From Impatiens glandulifera (Eukaryota; Streptophyta; Magnoliopsida; Ericales; Balsaminaceae), in the NCBI RefSeq assembly GCF_907164915.1, contig NC_061870.1, positions 2,401,501 through 2,465,500 of the forward strand: a stretch of DNA of 64,000 nucleotides, in the 5' to 3' direction. The notes below the pieces were generated by a model. That model was not told the origin of the DNA. It saw only the letters and a program-made list of their open reading frames with translations, and did not search any database. The translations under genes were made by a program, and so were the position numbers. This document shows positions 21,860 through 34,439 of the stretch, piece by piece (position 1 is the stretch's first letter; the number at the start of each line of letters is the position of its first letter).

Positions 21860-23052
21860 CCTCCTATAGTACGAGAGTACAACATACTCTAAGAATTTGG
21901 ATCGTGGCCGTACCGAACAGGTAGTACGCCGAATATCCTCTAATCTTGTCTTGTAATGGAAATGTGAATGAGAGATATTCGCATACGTTGAATTCATTCA
22001 TTTTATTGAATTAATTGGCTTGTCAAACTGTTGAAAGAAGTGGAGCAGACAACTAAGTGATCGTGGTTAGACAGATGCTTCCTTCAGACAACTACTAAAG
22101 CAAGACATCAGACGTTCTTCTTTACACCGCGTCTAAAGAAGTTAGATGTCCTCGTTTAACTATGCATTCCTTTAGACCACCTATAAAGGAGTTAGACGTC
22201 ATCGTCTAATTACGCTTCCCTTTAGACAACGTTTAAAGGAGTTAGACGTCCTCGTCTAACTACGCATTCCTTTAGACTACGTCTAAAGGAGTTAGACATC
22301 CTCGTCTAACAACACATTTCTTTAGACTGCATCTAAAGGAATTAGACGTCCTCCTCTAACTACGCATTCCTTTAGACTGCATCTAAAGGAGTTAGACGTC
22401 ATTGTCTAACTACGTTTTCCTTTAGACCACATCTAAGGAGTTAGACGTCCTCGTTTAACTACGCATTCCTTTAGACTGTGTCTAAAGGATTTAGATGTCC
22501 TCTTCTAACTATGCATCCCTTTAGACAACGTCTAAAGGAGATAGACGTCCTCGTCTAACTACGTTTCCCTTTAGACCGCGTCTATAGGAGTTAGACTACC
22601 TCGTCTAACTACGTTTACCTTTAGAACGCATCTAAAGGAGTTAGATTACCTCGTCTAACTACGTTTCTCTTTAGAAAACATCTAAAGGAGTTAGACTACC
22701 TCGTTTAACTACGTTTCCCTTTAGACCGCGTCTAAAGGAGTAGACTACCTCGTCTAACTACGTTTCCCTTTAGATAACGTCTAAAGGAGTTAGACTACCT
22801 CATCTAACTACGTTTCCCTTTAGACAGCGTCTAAAAGAGTTAGACTACCTTGTATAACTACGTAAGACGTCTAAGACTATCTACTTCAGACCGCGTCTAA
22901 AGAAGAAAAGTTTTTTAGATTTTCTCCTACACAAAACAAATAGAAAAGTTACCTTAATCATAACTAAGTTTAACATAAATCATAAAAATAATATCATCAT
23001 TAAATAAACTTAATTCCTTAGTTTATTTTAGTCAATTCGATTTGACCCAATA
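21860..23052 (-). repeat. LTR-d: truncated 5' LTR of E1
   Basis: It begins at a point matching position 905 of LTR-0 and continues to a GACCCAATA terminus. It shares LTR-0's 60-bp palindrome units (about 22110-22900). Its R/U5 part is missing, lost at the LTR-c junction. It is followed by the AAGAC duplication. Confidence 0.8.
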
Positions 23053-23057
23053 AAGAC
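23053..23057. repeat. target-site duplication AAGAC, right copy
   Basis: It matches 333-337 and marks the right limit of the E1-E3 block. Confidence 0.8.
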
Positions 23058-24040
23058 CCATAAGCATGATTATGGGTTGGTCATACATTAGATAGACCAT
23101 CTTCTTAATAGCGTACATGGTAAAAGTTTGCATATGAAATCCTTATCATGGATGGATATCTCTAGTTTGGCACTCCTAATGCGTCGGAATTGGAGGGAGG
23201 CATTCATCTCATTATAGGGAAGCGGGGGATGTATGCGCTTCATCTTTTCCAAGAGCCATATGTAGAGAATTATTGGAGCCCCTGTCTTGTTGAGATAGTA
23301 AGTGAAATATGATTCATTTAAACTTAACAATATTTTTTTCTAGGATGATTGCAGTGGGATCCTTATTCCCTTCTTGAGGTGGTAAGCCACTTCTAGTATT
23401 TTGGAGGATGGTAGGAGGTTTCCTAACGGGGCGAGGAGAAAGTGGTCCATCATGATCATCATGGTCAGTAGAGAGGTACTAAAGTTCAGTGTAATTTCTC
23501 TCGTTTGAGTGACCATCTTTAACTAGCGTGGAATGTCCAAATATGTCCTTGCGAGCATCTTGTCTGCCATAGTTTTTGTATACCCGAACTCCTCATGAAT
23601 AAGGCGTTTGAGAGATATGGATTCCGTGTAAGGTTTGAGCCTTATGATGCTCGTGTTGTCGATCATTATGATGTTTTGAATTCCTCGATAGTTGGACAGA
23701 TTTGGCGATCATGTAAATTGAAGGCCCTATGTACCATATCCCACATTCGCTACATTTCCATCATAAAGTTATGATGGAGTTAGAAGTGAGTGTATTTGAG
23801 AGCGGTACTTAGACCGTAGCCTCGGTAGTACCATTACATTTTGTGGAAATGGTGCCTCTAGAGGAACATATATTCGTTCTCTAAAGGGGACATTATGTGA
23901 GTGTATAATCAACTTGACAAACATGTCGTTAGATTTTGATTAAAAATATGCTTAGAGATATTTATTATATCATTTATAAATGTATGCATGTATAATAAAT
24001 AATCACGTACATGTTGACTTGTCGAGGCTTTGTTGCTTGG
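23058..24040 (-). pseudogene. Ogre/Tat-like first ORF remnant (gag-region or DUF7745-like)
   Basis: Minus-strand frames between 24040 and 23058 carry coding-like segments broken by several stops and shifts. One at about 23698-23680 reads CPTIEEF, a motif I associate with plant retroelement ORFs of the DUF7745 type. Downstream are YTKTMADKML, TKTGAPIILYIWLLEKM and IHPPLPYNEMNASLQF. It continues in frame with 332-1 if the copia block is removed. It lies just downstream of the primer-binding site, so it should be the first ORF. Family assignment is from memory and uncertain. Confidence 0.45.
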
Positions 24041-24444
24041 GCAAGTCAAAAAACGATTGGGCAGAGTAACTAGGTTTTATGTGCTAAGGTTTAGTCAAAG
24101 TTTGGTTTGGAATTTCTCTCCACTATCGCTAAGGTCACATCTTGACGGATGTATCAAAGCTGAAGGGGGGGATCCATTTTGGGTTCCTAGTTTTTCCTCA
24201 CACAACATCTCTCGGTCATAGACTATATGATTAGTCTTTACGTAATTCGTAAAAGTACAAAGTTCTGATCTGGTACTTCTTCACATAGTCCCAGGTGATA
24301 TACCCGTATGGTTTTGGAAATTATTAGGATAGAGCCTAGGTACCTTTTGGGGTGATGAACCCTATAAGTTGGACTATCATGTAAGTTCGAAATGTTATAA
24401 ATAAAAATTTATATACCTAGAGTTTTATTTATAAATCATAATTT
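24041..24444 (-). other. Ogre-like 5' leader, no gene seen
   Basis: The stretch between the putative primer-binding site and the ORF remnant is AT-rich with no supported coding region. A 63-codon plus-strand ORF here has no recognisable features. Confidence 0.4.
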
Positions 24445-24465
24445 GTTCTCCAACAGAGTCGCCAA
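24445..24465 (-). other. putative primer-binding site, Tat/Ogre type
   Basis: The minus strand reads TTGGCGACTCTGTTGGAGA, the kind of sequence I recall following the 5' LTR in Tat/Ogre gypsy elements. Six bases separate it from an LTR-like terminus ending TTACA. Confidence 0.55.
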
Positions 24466-24471
24466 GAAAGG

Positions 24472-27400
24472 TGTAACCCCCGAAAATACCCTCCATAGCT
24501 TAACACGTGTCGAACGACACATGGTAATATGGGGAATCACGGAGAGGCTTGAGGTTTGATATATTTCAACATTGATTTGCATGCCAAACCTCTTTTTAAA
24601 TAAAACATTTATTTAAAAAGTTTTTGATAATACCTGGATTGCTTTACAAAATAACTATATAAAAATAATTAATTTTAATCGAATTTTAATAATCTGGTGT
24701 TCAAATAATAATTTGATCAAAGCCTGATTTAAATTAATCAAACATAATTAATTTTTAACAAAAGATTATTTATTTGAAAACAGATTTACCAAATGATTTT
24801 AAAAAATCAGTAAAATGTACGTGTATAAACGTACTTTATATCAGAGTTTCTATAAAAGGTTCGTTTTTTTGTTACGCTCAGGAAAAAGCTTTCATGTTAT
24901 GTCCTCCGTGCCTGTCGAATGCCAAATTTATTTTTTAAAAGTCTGGCTATAAAAAGATTTATTTATAAGATTTATTTTATTTAATTCATAGTCTGGGAAT
25001 CCTAAACAATGGTAGGTTTAGATTACGTAAATAATTGTACAAAATTATTTAAAAGAATGTACCTATGATTGCGTTGATATAAGACTGAGTAAAAACTCTA
25101 AAAAATATCAGAAAAGTATTAGAATTTAAAAAATAAATTCTAAACGGGTCCTTAGTCATAATATTTTGTGGAAATATTCTGAAAATATTAAAATATTATT
25201 TTATGACCTTTCAAGATTATTTGAAATGGATTAGGAATCCAAAATTACAAAAATAATTTTGGATTTTGAAAAGTGGAATCAAACAAGCCTTAGGACCGAA
25301 ATCCTAGGGTTTCGGTCCGATTTTAACCAATCTGGGTTCAGAAGGGCTCGGTCTAGACTAGGGTGATTTAAATTAGGGCTCGTGACACTCAGTCAAGGGA
25401 CTAGAGAGTTCAGTCCTAGGGTTCGGGAGGCTCGATCCTTAACTTAAGTTGCTCGGTCCTAGGTCTGGGAGTCTCGGTCCTAGATCTAGCTTCCTCAATC
25501 TTGAAACCTATGAGTCTCGGTTCTAGGTCAAACGTCTCGGTCCTAGGTTAGAATTCTTAGTCGGGTTCCTAAGTCCATTCTCAAGAACATCGGTCCTAAG
25601 TTTCTTTCCTAATCCAAGAACACCGGTCCTTAATCTCGATCCTAACTGAAGAACACCAGTCCTAGGTCGATTTTCTCGGTCCTCGGTCTCGTTCAGGACC
25701 AAGAGTTCTCATTCCTATTTCTCGGTCCTGGTCCTACAAGACTCGGTCGTCAGGAACCGAATGTTCTTCATTTGGTATGAAGAATTATAGGTTTGTATCT
25801 TTTGATACAGACCGTGAAATCATGATCTATAAGTTTAAAACAACTCATATGGATATAGGGATCATAATCCCTAACCCTAAACAAGATCAATCGAACGCAA
25901 TAACTATTGATTTTTCAAAATGATTTTTAAGGAAAAATTTGGGAACTTTTTATTTATATATGACCTAATTTTTGTTCCAATAACTTTGAAATTATGTTTA
26001 TAGTCGAACACAACCAAAACAATAACATCAATCAAGTTTTATAACAACTTTCAAAAATGAAACTCAAACTCATTTTTAAAATTTCAGTTGAATCAAACAT
26101 GATTGGAATGTTGATTATATGATTGGAAAATCATCCTAACATGTTTACAAACATGTTAGGCAACTATTTGAATAAAAAAATTCAAGATTAAAGTACAATA
26201 ACACAAAATTCAATTTTTTTAGATTTTCAAATTAAATTTGTTTTTTTATTAAGGTTGAATTGATCAAATTTCTTTCGATAGAAAACTTATATATCATCTA
26301 GGTAGTGATTTCAAACAAAGAAAACACAAAATTGAACTCTAAATATGATAACCCGATCAAACTTGGAAAAATCTAATTTAGAATCACAAATTGAATTGTA
26401 GCAAGTCTGGAAGCTTACTAACGATTAAAGATCACTCTAATGATGTATAAGAAGCTTTCCCAAGCCCTGGATCGAATCCTAAATCGATAGAGCAAATTTA
26501 AAAAAAAAATAGTTTGTCAGAGTTCTTTAATTCTTCAAATTATGATGTAATGTAGGGGTAATGATGGCGAGGTAGAGACGTGCTCGTGGTTAAAATCTAG
26601 AGGGATAATGATGGAAGATGGCGGAGATAAGGTTTGTGGAAGGTCGACGACGTCGATCGCGGCCTCCAGCAATTGTGAAGGAGACGAACAAAACAACGTC
26701 ATTTTGTTAAAAAGGAATGCTCTATTGCGTTCCATTGGTCACTAGGCGATTGGGCTAACAGAGTTAGCAACTTCGTTAGTTGTTCTAGTGTGGACCGGGC
26801 GCGCGCGTGCTTGGCGACAACCGGTAGGCGTGGTGTCTTCCTGAACGCTGAATTTTCATCTAACACTAATCCAATGGATAAGAATCCTGCTGTAGCTAAT
26901 TTTTTATTTACGGGTGCACTAGATTATCCATTTTATTTATATTAAAAAGGTTATTTTAAATCAAAATTTAACCCCTTTCTTTCATTTTTTTTCACGAAAT
27001 TAATAAACAAAATATTTTCAACATAATAAAAATTATGTTCATTTATTTTATTTTTGGGTATTTATTTAATTGTTTTAAACCATAAATTATATATAATTTA
27101 TGTTTAAAATCATAATTAAATAATTTCAACCATTTGGGGGTTTAATTTGGGTAAAAGAATACAATATTTTAACCTCAATTTATTTTTGAATTTTTAATTA
27201 ACTTTTCTAATTATGGTTTAATTATCACAATAATTAACTGTAATTTTATTTTATTTTCTTTGGTTATTTTGAATTAAAAATTTTAAAATATTATTTTAAT
27301 ATTAGTATAAATTAATAATATTATTATAAATTGTGTATGTCAAATTTTTATGTTTATAATATTGTACATTTAAAATTTAAAGAGAAAATATCAATTCTCA
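24472..27400 (-). repeat. putative Ogre-like LTR, outer end not determined
   Basis: It starts TGTAACCCCC (plus reading) next to the primer-binding site. The right end is uncertain; 27400 is only where similarity to the second copy (30226-30523 plus 33560-33800) fades. It includes the CTCGGTCC-rich repeat. A 66-codon ORF at 26535-26735 is not supported as a gene. Confidence 0.4.
25290..25760. repeat. CTCGGTCCTAGG-type interspersed short repeat
   Basis: At least fifteen degenerate copies of CTCGGTCCTAGG occur at irregular spacing of about 20-35 bp. The unusual density suggests slippage-derived repeats within the LTR. Confidence 0.6.
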
Positions 27401-27420
27401 CATCTTTTTAATTTATTAAA

Positions 27421-27421
<1 letters not shown>

Positions 27422-27486
<65 letters not shown>
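27422..27486. repeat. (AT)n microsatellite
   Basis: A near-perfect AT dinucleotide run of about 64 bp in AT-rich DNA. Confidence 0.95.
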
Positions 27487-27490
<4 letters not shown>

Positions 27491-28202
27491 TTTAAATATT
27501 TTGTATTGTTTGTCCAATTATTTATCTTAATAATATTTTTTAAACAATTAATTTTTATAAATTTATTTATTATTATTATTTTTTTTTGATAAATATCAAT
27601 TTTTACTAAATAGTCAAAATCAATATAAGATATAAAAAATGCAAATGAATGGGTTATGTGTTTTTTTAGTATTTTATTTTTTACATAAATAAGTCAATCA
27701 TAAGTAATATTAGACCAAATTAGAATTTTATATAATTTAATTGATAACTTGATTCAAAACTTAATAAATATTTGAAATATTTACAAAATTTATATATTTG
27801 ATCTATTTTTAAGTGTTTTTCAAATTAATATAAATTTTAAACTCATAAAAATTGATTTTTTTTTAATTTTAAACTCAAAGAAATGAGTCTGGTTAAGACA
27901 TTAATTACAAATTTCTATGAAGATAAAAATGACCTAAATTGAAGTAATTTATAATAATGAAGATATAGATAATATTTTAATTTATTTTTTAAAATGTGAA
28001 TGATAAATTTTATGGTATAGTAGAATGTTTTTATGTATTTTTAATTGTTTCATTTGTTATAACTATTTATGATTGAGATAATTTTATAAAAAAAAAATTA
28101 TTTATGTCATCTTTATCTTTTATTTATGTCCTCCCAATGAATTGAATTTCTATATCTTACTCATTTTTAATTAATTAATTTTTTTTATTATTTTCTCTCT
28201 CA

Positions 28203-28205
<3 letters not shown>
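27487..28205. other. AT-rich intergenic DNA
   Basis: Low-complexity A/T sequence. No coding region, RNA gene or clear repeat structure seen. Confidence 0.6.

Positions 28206-28290
<85 letters not shown>
28206..28290. repeat. (AT)n microsatellite at the edge of an inverted-repeat element
   Basis: AT dinucleotide run of about 80 bp ending next to the left inverted repeat of 28290-29330. Confidence 0.95.
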
Positions 28291-28294
<4 letters not shown>

Positions 28295-29330
28295 CGTATG
28301 TAATTATACAACTAACTCACTTAGACGTATGTACTAATAAAAATCATTTAAACATATATACTATCAATAATTTAATTGGCTCATTTAACTTATTTTTAGT
28401 AATTATGGTTAACTTTTATTTTTAAATTTATATATTTATTAATTAAATATTAATATATTTTCTCTTCCCTTCTTTTCATTAATTAAACTAGGTAATTTAT
28501 TTTATTCTTAATTTTTTTTATTATTTTAATATTAATTTTTCTTTATATGTTATCTTCTTTTTTTATTAGTTTTTATTTTTTATATTGGTTAAATTTTCAT
28601 TTTTAAAAAAAATTTAACAACTTATCTATAAATTTTATGTTTTACTGTAATATTTTTTTTAATAGTTTTTTCTTATTTAATTTAATATAAACAAGAATAA
28701 AAATAATAATTTTTTATTTAATTTTTATTCACGACTTATACTTATATACTTATAGTAGTAGTAAGGTGCATTGTTTTGTCTAATATTTAATTATTACTCT
28801 TTTGAGTTTGATGAATGAATTTTTATTATTATCTAATTTTTAATTCTTAATTAATTTATTTTTGTGTTGAAGATTTTTATTGTTGAAAGCATTTTCATTG
28901 TTGAAAGAATTTTCATTGTTATATTCAATCATTGGGATCAAATAGTTTTAAAATAATTAATAATCTATGTGAATATAAGAAAAAAATATAAAAAAGAAGA
29001 AAAAATATAAAATTAAAATAATTAATTATGAATACTCATATATATATAAAATAAAATTAAAATAATCAATAATAAATGTTCATAGAAATAATAAAAAATA
29101 TTAAAAAAAAATGAAGGGTCATCTATTAGTAATAAATGAAAAAGAATAAGAGAGAAAATATATTAATATTTAATTATTAAATATATAAATTAAAGAATAA
29201 AAATTAATCATAGTTTACTAAAAGAGCTAAATGAGTCAATTATTTATTGTACATACGTTTAAATATTCTTTTACTAGTACATACATTTAAGTGAGCTAGT
29301 TATACAAGTAGATACGTCTAAGTAAGTGAG
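28290..29330. mobile_element. non-autonomous element with ~200-bp inverted repeats
   Basis: The left arm (about 28295-28495) and the reverse complement of the right arm (about 29130-29325) share CTCACTTAGACGTATGTAC-like and TTTAAACATATATAC-like segments. They also share ATTTAATTGGCTCATTTA-like and ATTAAATATTAATATATTTT segments in the same order. The interior is AT-rich with no ORF. Exact ends and target duplication are obscured by the AT tract. A MITE or Mutator-like derivative is possible; the family is not recognised. Confidence 0.55.
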
Positions 29331-30225
29331 CTTTTATTAATAATTTTATATCTCAATTTCTTAATTTGTTTTACCTCTCATCATATATTATATATAAATA
29401 ATTTTATACCTTTCATAATTAATATTTTCAATTTTTTATCTCCTATTATATTTATATATATATATATATATATTATTTTTTATCATTAATTTTTTATAAA
29501 CATAATTTATCCAAGATTCATATAATTTATTATTTTTTATAATAAAACAATAATATATATATATAATTATGAATTTACTAATAATAATTCTTATTTTTTT
29601 CTCTCGAATTATATTATTTTTTTATCATAATTAATTTTATTACTCTCTCTTATCATAATCTACAAAATCATGAAATAATCTATATTTATATATATCAACA
29701 AAGTCCAACGGCAACAACCAACCAAGACAATGTTATTTTCTCTCTCCTCTCTCATAATCTATCTTTCTTAATTATTTATATATAAAATAAAATATATAAT
29801 AAATATTATATAAAATAAAATGTCATTATTTTTTTACAGATTTTCACTTTTTGAAGAATGTCCATTTCAATTTGTAAATTTTTACCTTTTTCATCATGTT
29901 TTTTTATTTCTTAATTAGTAATGAAAACATCATACATTTCCATATTATTTACGAGTTGGAAACATCAAATATACATGATTAAGAATTGTGTTAAACTTAT
30001 ATTTCCAAATTTCATAAAATATTTGATAAATTGTGACATAATTCAATATATTGTTTATAATTTAAGTAGGATGTGAAACAAGTACAATATTTAAAAATGA
30101 AAAATTATATACACTGTATTTTCCAAAAAAATAAATAAAAAATCTCTCTATATATATTTATTTTCTATATATTGTATTTTGTTTTGATTTTATATATTTT
30201 ATTTTCTATTTATATATATATTTAA
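29331..30225. other. AT-rich intergenic DNA
   Basis: A/T-rich low-complexity sequence with short (AT)n stretches. No gene or clear element identified. Confidence 0.6.
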
Positions 30226-30523
30226 CAAGAACCTCAAACTAACTCTTTAACAACTTTTAAAATTGAAATTCAAATTCATTTTTTTTAAATTTAAATTTGA
30301 TCAAACATAATCGGGATGTTATTTTTATAAAAGAGTTATTTGAAAACAAAATTTTAACCCTTTCTTTTATTTTCCTCACAAAAAATTTTACAAAAATATT
30401 TTTTAAAACATAATAAAAATAACTATATTTATTTTTGGGTATATTTTGGAAAATTTGGAGTATTTATTTAATTGTTGAAGCCATAAATTATACATAATTT
30501 AGTTTTAAAATCATAATTAAATA
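30226..30523. repeat. second copy of the 26.0-27.3 kb repeat, left part
   Basis: It matches segments of 26031-26120 and 26947-27140 with an internal deletion. It continues at 33560-33800 after the solo LTR. Together they form a paralog of the putative Ogre-like LTR. Confidence 0.65.
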
Positions 30524-33500
30524 TGTTGGGTCAAATTATTTTGATTAAGTGTTGAGATAGTTTGTCTATTAGAATTTTGATGATGAAGTGATGAATGGAT
30601 TATATATGCGTCTACTTATTTTTGATGCAGGTGTATCGAAATCAGATTTTATTAGACTTGGTTCTAATGAGGCTCATTAGACCGATTTGGTATTAGATGC
30701 ATGATATTAGACGTGCAGTCTAACTCATTGAGTTAGACGTGCAGTCTAATAGATTCGGAATTAGATGTGCAGTCTAACTCGTGGAGTTAGACGTGTAGTC
30801 TAATAAATCCGTAATTAGACGTGCAGTCTAACTCATAGAGTTAGACGTGCAGTATAATGTACTCGTAATTAGACGTGCAGTCTTACTCACGGAGTTAGAC
30901 GTGCAGTCTAATGAACTCGTAATTAGACGTGTAGTCTAACTCGTGGAGTTAGACGTGCAGTCTAATGGATTCGTAATTAGACGTGCAGTCTAACTCGTGG
31001 AGTTAGACGTGTAGTCTAATGGATTCGGAATTAGACATACAGTCTAACTCATAGAGTTAGACGTGTAGTCTAATGGACTCGTAATTAGACGTGCAGTCTA
31101 ACTCGTGGAGTTAGACGTGTAGTCTAATGGATTGTGAAAGTTAGACGTGTAGTCTAACTCCTTCAGACTAGTCTGAAGTGGAACTATAATTAGACGTACA
31201 GTCTAACTTATGGAGTAAGACATGCAGTCTAATAGAAAGAGAAAGTTAGACGTGCAGTCTAACTGGTGAAAGTTAGACGTGCAGTCTAACTCCTTCAGAT
31301 TAGTCTGAAGTGATTGTAATTTGACGTAAGTCTAATCCCATTAGACCAGGTGGTCTATTGGATTTTGTTATTAGACGGGGACGTTTGATTTCATTAAACG
31401 AGTTCGTCTAATTGAAATATGTCTAATGATTTTGTTAGATAAAATTAGACCGGTTAATAGAACTTAACACAAATAAACCTTCCATGCATGAACAAAGAAA
31501 CAGACCGGTCAAAGAAATCAACCGGTTAAGAAACTCAACCGGTCAAGCAATCAAACCGACCAGAAACATAACCGCACAAAGGAAGACAAGATCGGTCAAA
31601 AATTGAAGGCCGGAAACACCAGATAGTCGGTCATTAACCGACCAGAAGCCAAAGCAATAACCGGAAGCCATCCGGTTAACACAGATAACCGACCAGCATA
31701 AGAAGATACTTCGGGTATCTGTTGAGAATGATACAAAAGGAACAGACTGAACATTTCTATATTCATACAAGTCTGAGGAAAGTCTGCAGGCTGCAGAAGA
31801 CAGTCTTACAAGATCTTTCCACTTCAGGATAAATCAGAGACAATCTTCCAAGTACAGACAACTGTCTAACCTACAGTTACTACATTGAGTAAAAGACAAA
31901 CCTAGCTAGTTTGTCCTACATATTGGAAGAACAGACTGCCAATTCTGATAAGTTGACCGCCAAGTCTGAAAAGTTGACCGCCAGGTCTGAATCACTGAAC
32001 CTCTGCTCAGCCAATCAGATTCAAGGAAGTGAAATATGACCGTTGGCATATTTCACCTATAAAAGGAGCAGCTGAAGAAGAGTAAACGTGGGACAAGAGA
32101 GATTTTAAGTGGACACAGTGAACATTTAATCTACAAGTGAAAAGAGTGGATTCTCTCTCTAGAAAGCATAAGTGCTAAAGTTGAAGTGTGTATTTTACAA
32201 TTTCGGTGTAAATTGTAAGGGTGTTATCGAGCAGGAAATAAGTCTCGATCGGATTGTATTTGTATTCCTTAGTGAATATCCTTCTCGCGGTTTCAAGAGG
32301 AAGGGGTGACGTAGGAGCTTTATCTCTGAACATCTATAAAAACTTGTCTTGTTATTTTTACTTTCTGCCTGACTTACTTTATAACCGAGTTGTACCAACC
32401 AACCTACACCTTTTGACCGACTCTACACTATCTAAATCGAATCACCAAGTTACAAAAACCGACCCATCAATTTCCAAACCTGCCTTATATAAAAACCGGT
32501 TCTGCCTATCCTGTAAGTGTGCTGCTTCAACCTGAAACAAACCTCTTCCGCGCTTGAACCTGGTTCAAAGGTTTGTGACAGTTTGTGTAGTATTGAAATC
32601 CCGGTGTTAATCTCTAACCGGATTAATCACCACCATTTGAGTGAGACGCGCTAACCGGCCCAGACCCCGGTCCTCCAGCGGCGACCTAGATCCTAACAGA
32701 TTTGCTTAAGCAGTTGCTTGTAGCTAGCACCTACCTACCCACGTGCTATAGTTGTACGCTACTCCTGCTCCACTTTCTAGTGAAGATCAGTACGACAACC
32801 CGATGCAACCAATCAACCAATGACACGTAAGAGAATATCCTTTCCACAACTTTTTTGTAGGTAAATCTCTGAAGACTATTCGGCGTACTACATGCTGTGT
32901 ACGGCCGCGATCCTTGTATTCTGAGTCTGTTGTGTACAATGGAGGCGTTCCAATAGAAGAGTGCCACGTATCATTATGAAGATTCGACCGTTGGTATATG
33001 TGCCTTATTTAAAGATTCTAAAGGACAACGGACAATCCCTCGAGCATTCTATCTATCATTCACATTCTGAGAAGAATCAATGTGTAATCAAGCTTTTGAA
33101 TATTCAAGCTATTAGCTGCTTTCTTGATTGTACTGTGTGTTAATCAAGAGAGAGTTAGAATCAAAGCATCCTTTAGCTAAGTAATATTATTCATCTTGTA
33201 AGTTGAACAGAGTGTGTTCTGTTCAACAGTTAGTTAAGTGTGTGCAAACTGTATTTGATTCAAATCATATTATAGTGAATCCTTCCAGTGGTTGGAAGAA
33301 GGGGTGACGAAGGAGAGTTTTCTCCGAACATCCATAAACAAACTGCTGTGTTGTTCATTTCTGTGATTTTCTCATTCTTCATCTTAAGCTTCAAACCTAA
33401 GTAAACATTTCCGCACTTGATTCAGTTTCAAGTGTTTACAAGGGTTTGAGTAGAATAGAAAGTGAATTAAATCCCTAACAAGATTTCTTTCAAACCGTTT

Positions 33501-33559
33501 TTCATAAGCCTTCATCAATCTCTAAACTCCGTCTCTATTGATTAAGCCGATCCTATCAA
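30524..33559 (+). mobile_element. solo LTR of the AGAC-palindrome copia family, plus orientation
   Basis: TGTTGGGTCA to CCGATCCTATCA, flanked by AAATA at 30519-30523 and 33560-33564, with no internal region. It has a palindrome array at about 30655-31430 and a conserved R region near 33020. Without the nested LTR and its duplication it is about 1,765 bp, close to LTR-a (1,774 bp). Homologous recombination between two LTRs is the usual origin. Confidence 0.85.
31433..32698 (+). mobile_element. nested solo LTR of a B-like copia family
   Basis: TGTTAGATAA to GATCCTAACA, 1,266 bp, flanked by GATTT at 31428-31432 and 32699-32703. It is rich in ACCGGTT motifs. Its 3' end resembles the reverse complement of the LTR start of element B. 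It sits inside the outer solo LTR. Confidence 0.85.
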
Positions 33560-33800
33560 AATAATTTCAACAAATTTTTAGGTTTAGTTTAGGTAAAATA
33601 TATACATCTTAACCTCAAATTATTTTTGAATTTTTAATTAATTATTCTAATTAGAGTTTAATTATCACAATAATTAACTTTAATTTGATTTTTAATCTCT
33701 TTCGGTTATTTTGAATTTAAAAATTCAAAATATTATTTTCATTTAAATTAATAATATTATTATAAAATTATGGTATGCTATATTTTTATGCTTACAATTC
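33560..33800. repeat. second copy of the 26.0-27.3 kb repeat, right part
   Basis: It resumes the match to 27135-27360 directly after the AAATA duplication. Confidence 0.65.
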
Positions 33801-34439
33801 CATATATTGTATTTATAAAATTATGTAAAAATAAAATATGCGTGTTATTTTAATATATTATTTTATTTTAATTATTTAATTAAGTATTATTAATTTTAAT
33901 TATATATTTATATTTATATTTATATTTATAAAATAAAATAATTAATGAGTTTAAATATAGATATATATAATTAATAGAATTAGAGAAAGAGAAGAGTAAT
34001 TAGTAGTGTTATTAATAGATTTAGAGATGTATTTTGGAAAATGAAATGAAAATGTGGGTATTATGGGAAAATGAATTGAAACATGGGTAGACAAGGAATT
34101 AGTTCAAATTTGGAGGAGAGAATTACGTGATACAATTTGATTGGCTGAAAAATTAAAAAGATTTCTCTCTTACTACTGTTTTATTTTTTCAGCAAATGAG
34201 GTGATATCTTATCAATCTCTCATTCTCTTCCTTAATTTCTTACATCTATCACTATAACGTGATTATGTAATGAAAAAATTTAGAAAATTTAAAAAATTAA
34301 AATATAATAAACACTTGAATATAAAATATCATCAATATATTTATTTTTCATAATTTATAAGAATTTTAAGTTTATTTTTTTAAATAATATAAATTTTTAA
34401 TGTATATAATATTAAAAAACTATTTATATTTTCGTTTTG
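33801..34439. other. AT-rich intergenic DNA
   Basis: No coding or structured feature seen; mostly A/T-rich sequence. Confidence 0.5.

Larger units (their letters stand above)
338..23052 (-). mobile_element. nested block of three SIRE-like Ty1/copia elements (E1, E2, E3)
   Basis: Minus-strand order is truncated 5' LTR (21860-23052), E3 with both LTRs, E2, E1 remnant, then 3' LTR of E1 (338-2018). The outer LTRs share one array subtype (about 60-bp period). The E3 LTRs share a second subtype and the E2 3' LTR has a third. E1 reverse-transcriptase sequence stops exactly where the E2 LTR begins (3889/3890), and E2 gag stops where the E3 LTR begins (10819/10820). This is nested insertion, but the 5' halves of E1 and E2 are missing on the right, so a large deletion or recombination also occurred. 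The SIRE-like label rests on the extra ORF downstream of pol and the methionine-tRNA primer site. Confidence 0.75.

Noticed and set aside
338..23052. AGAC/GTCT motifs as canonical auxin-response elements
   Set aside because: The TGTC core is mostly absent (units read CGTCTAA), so that label is not supported.
24030..24221. 63-codon plus-strand ORF
   Set aside because: Antisense to the Ogre-like leader with no domain or coding signature.
26535..26735. 66-codon minus-strand ORF in the putative LTR
   Set aside because: No recognisable domain; within a repeat.
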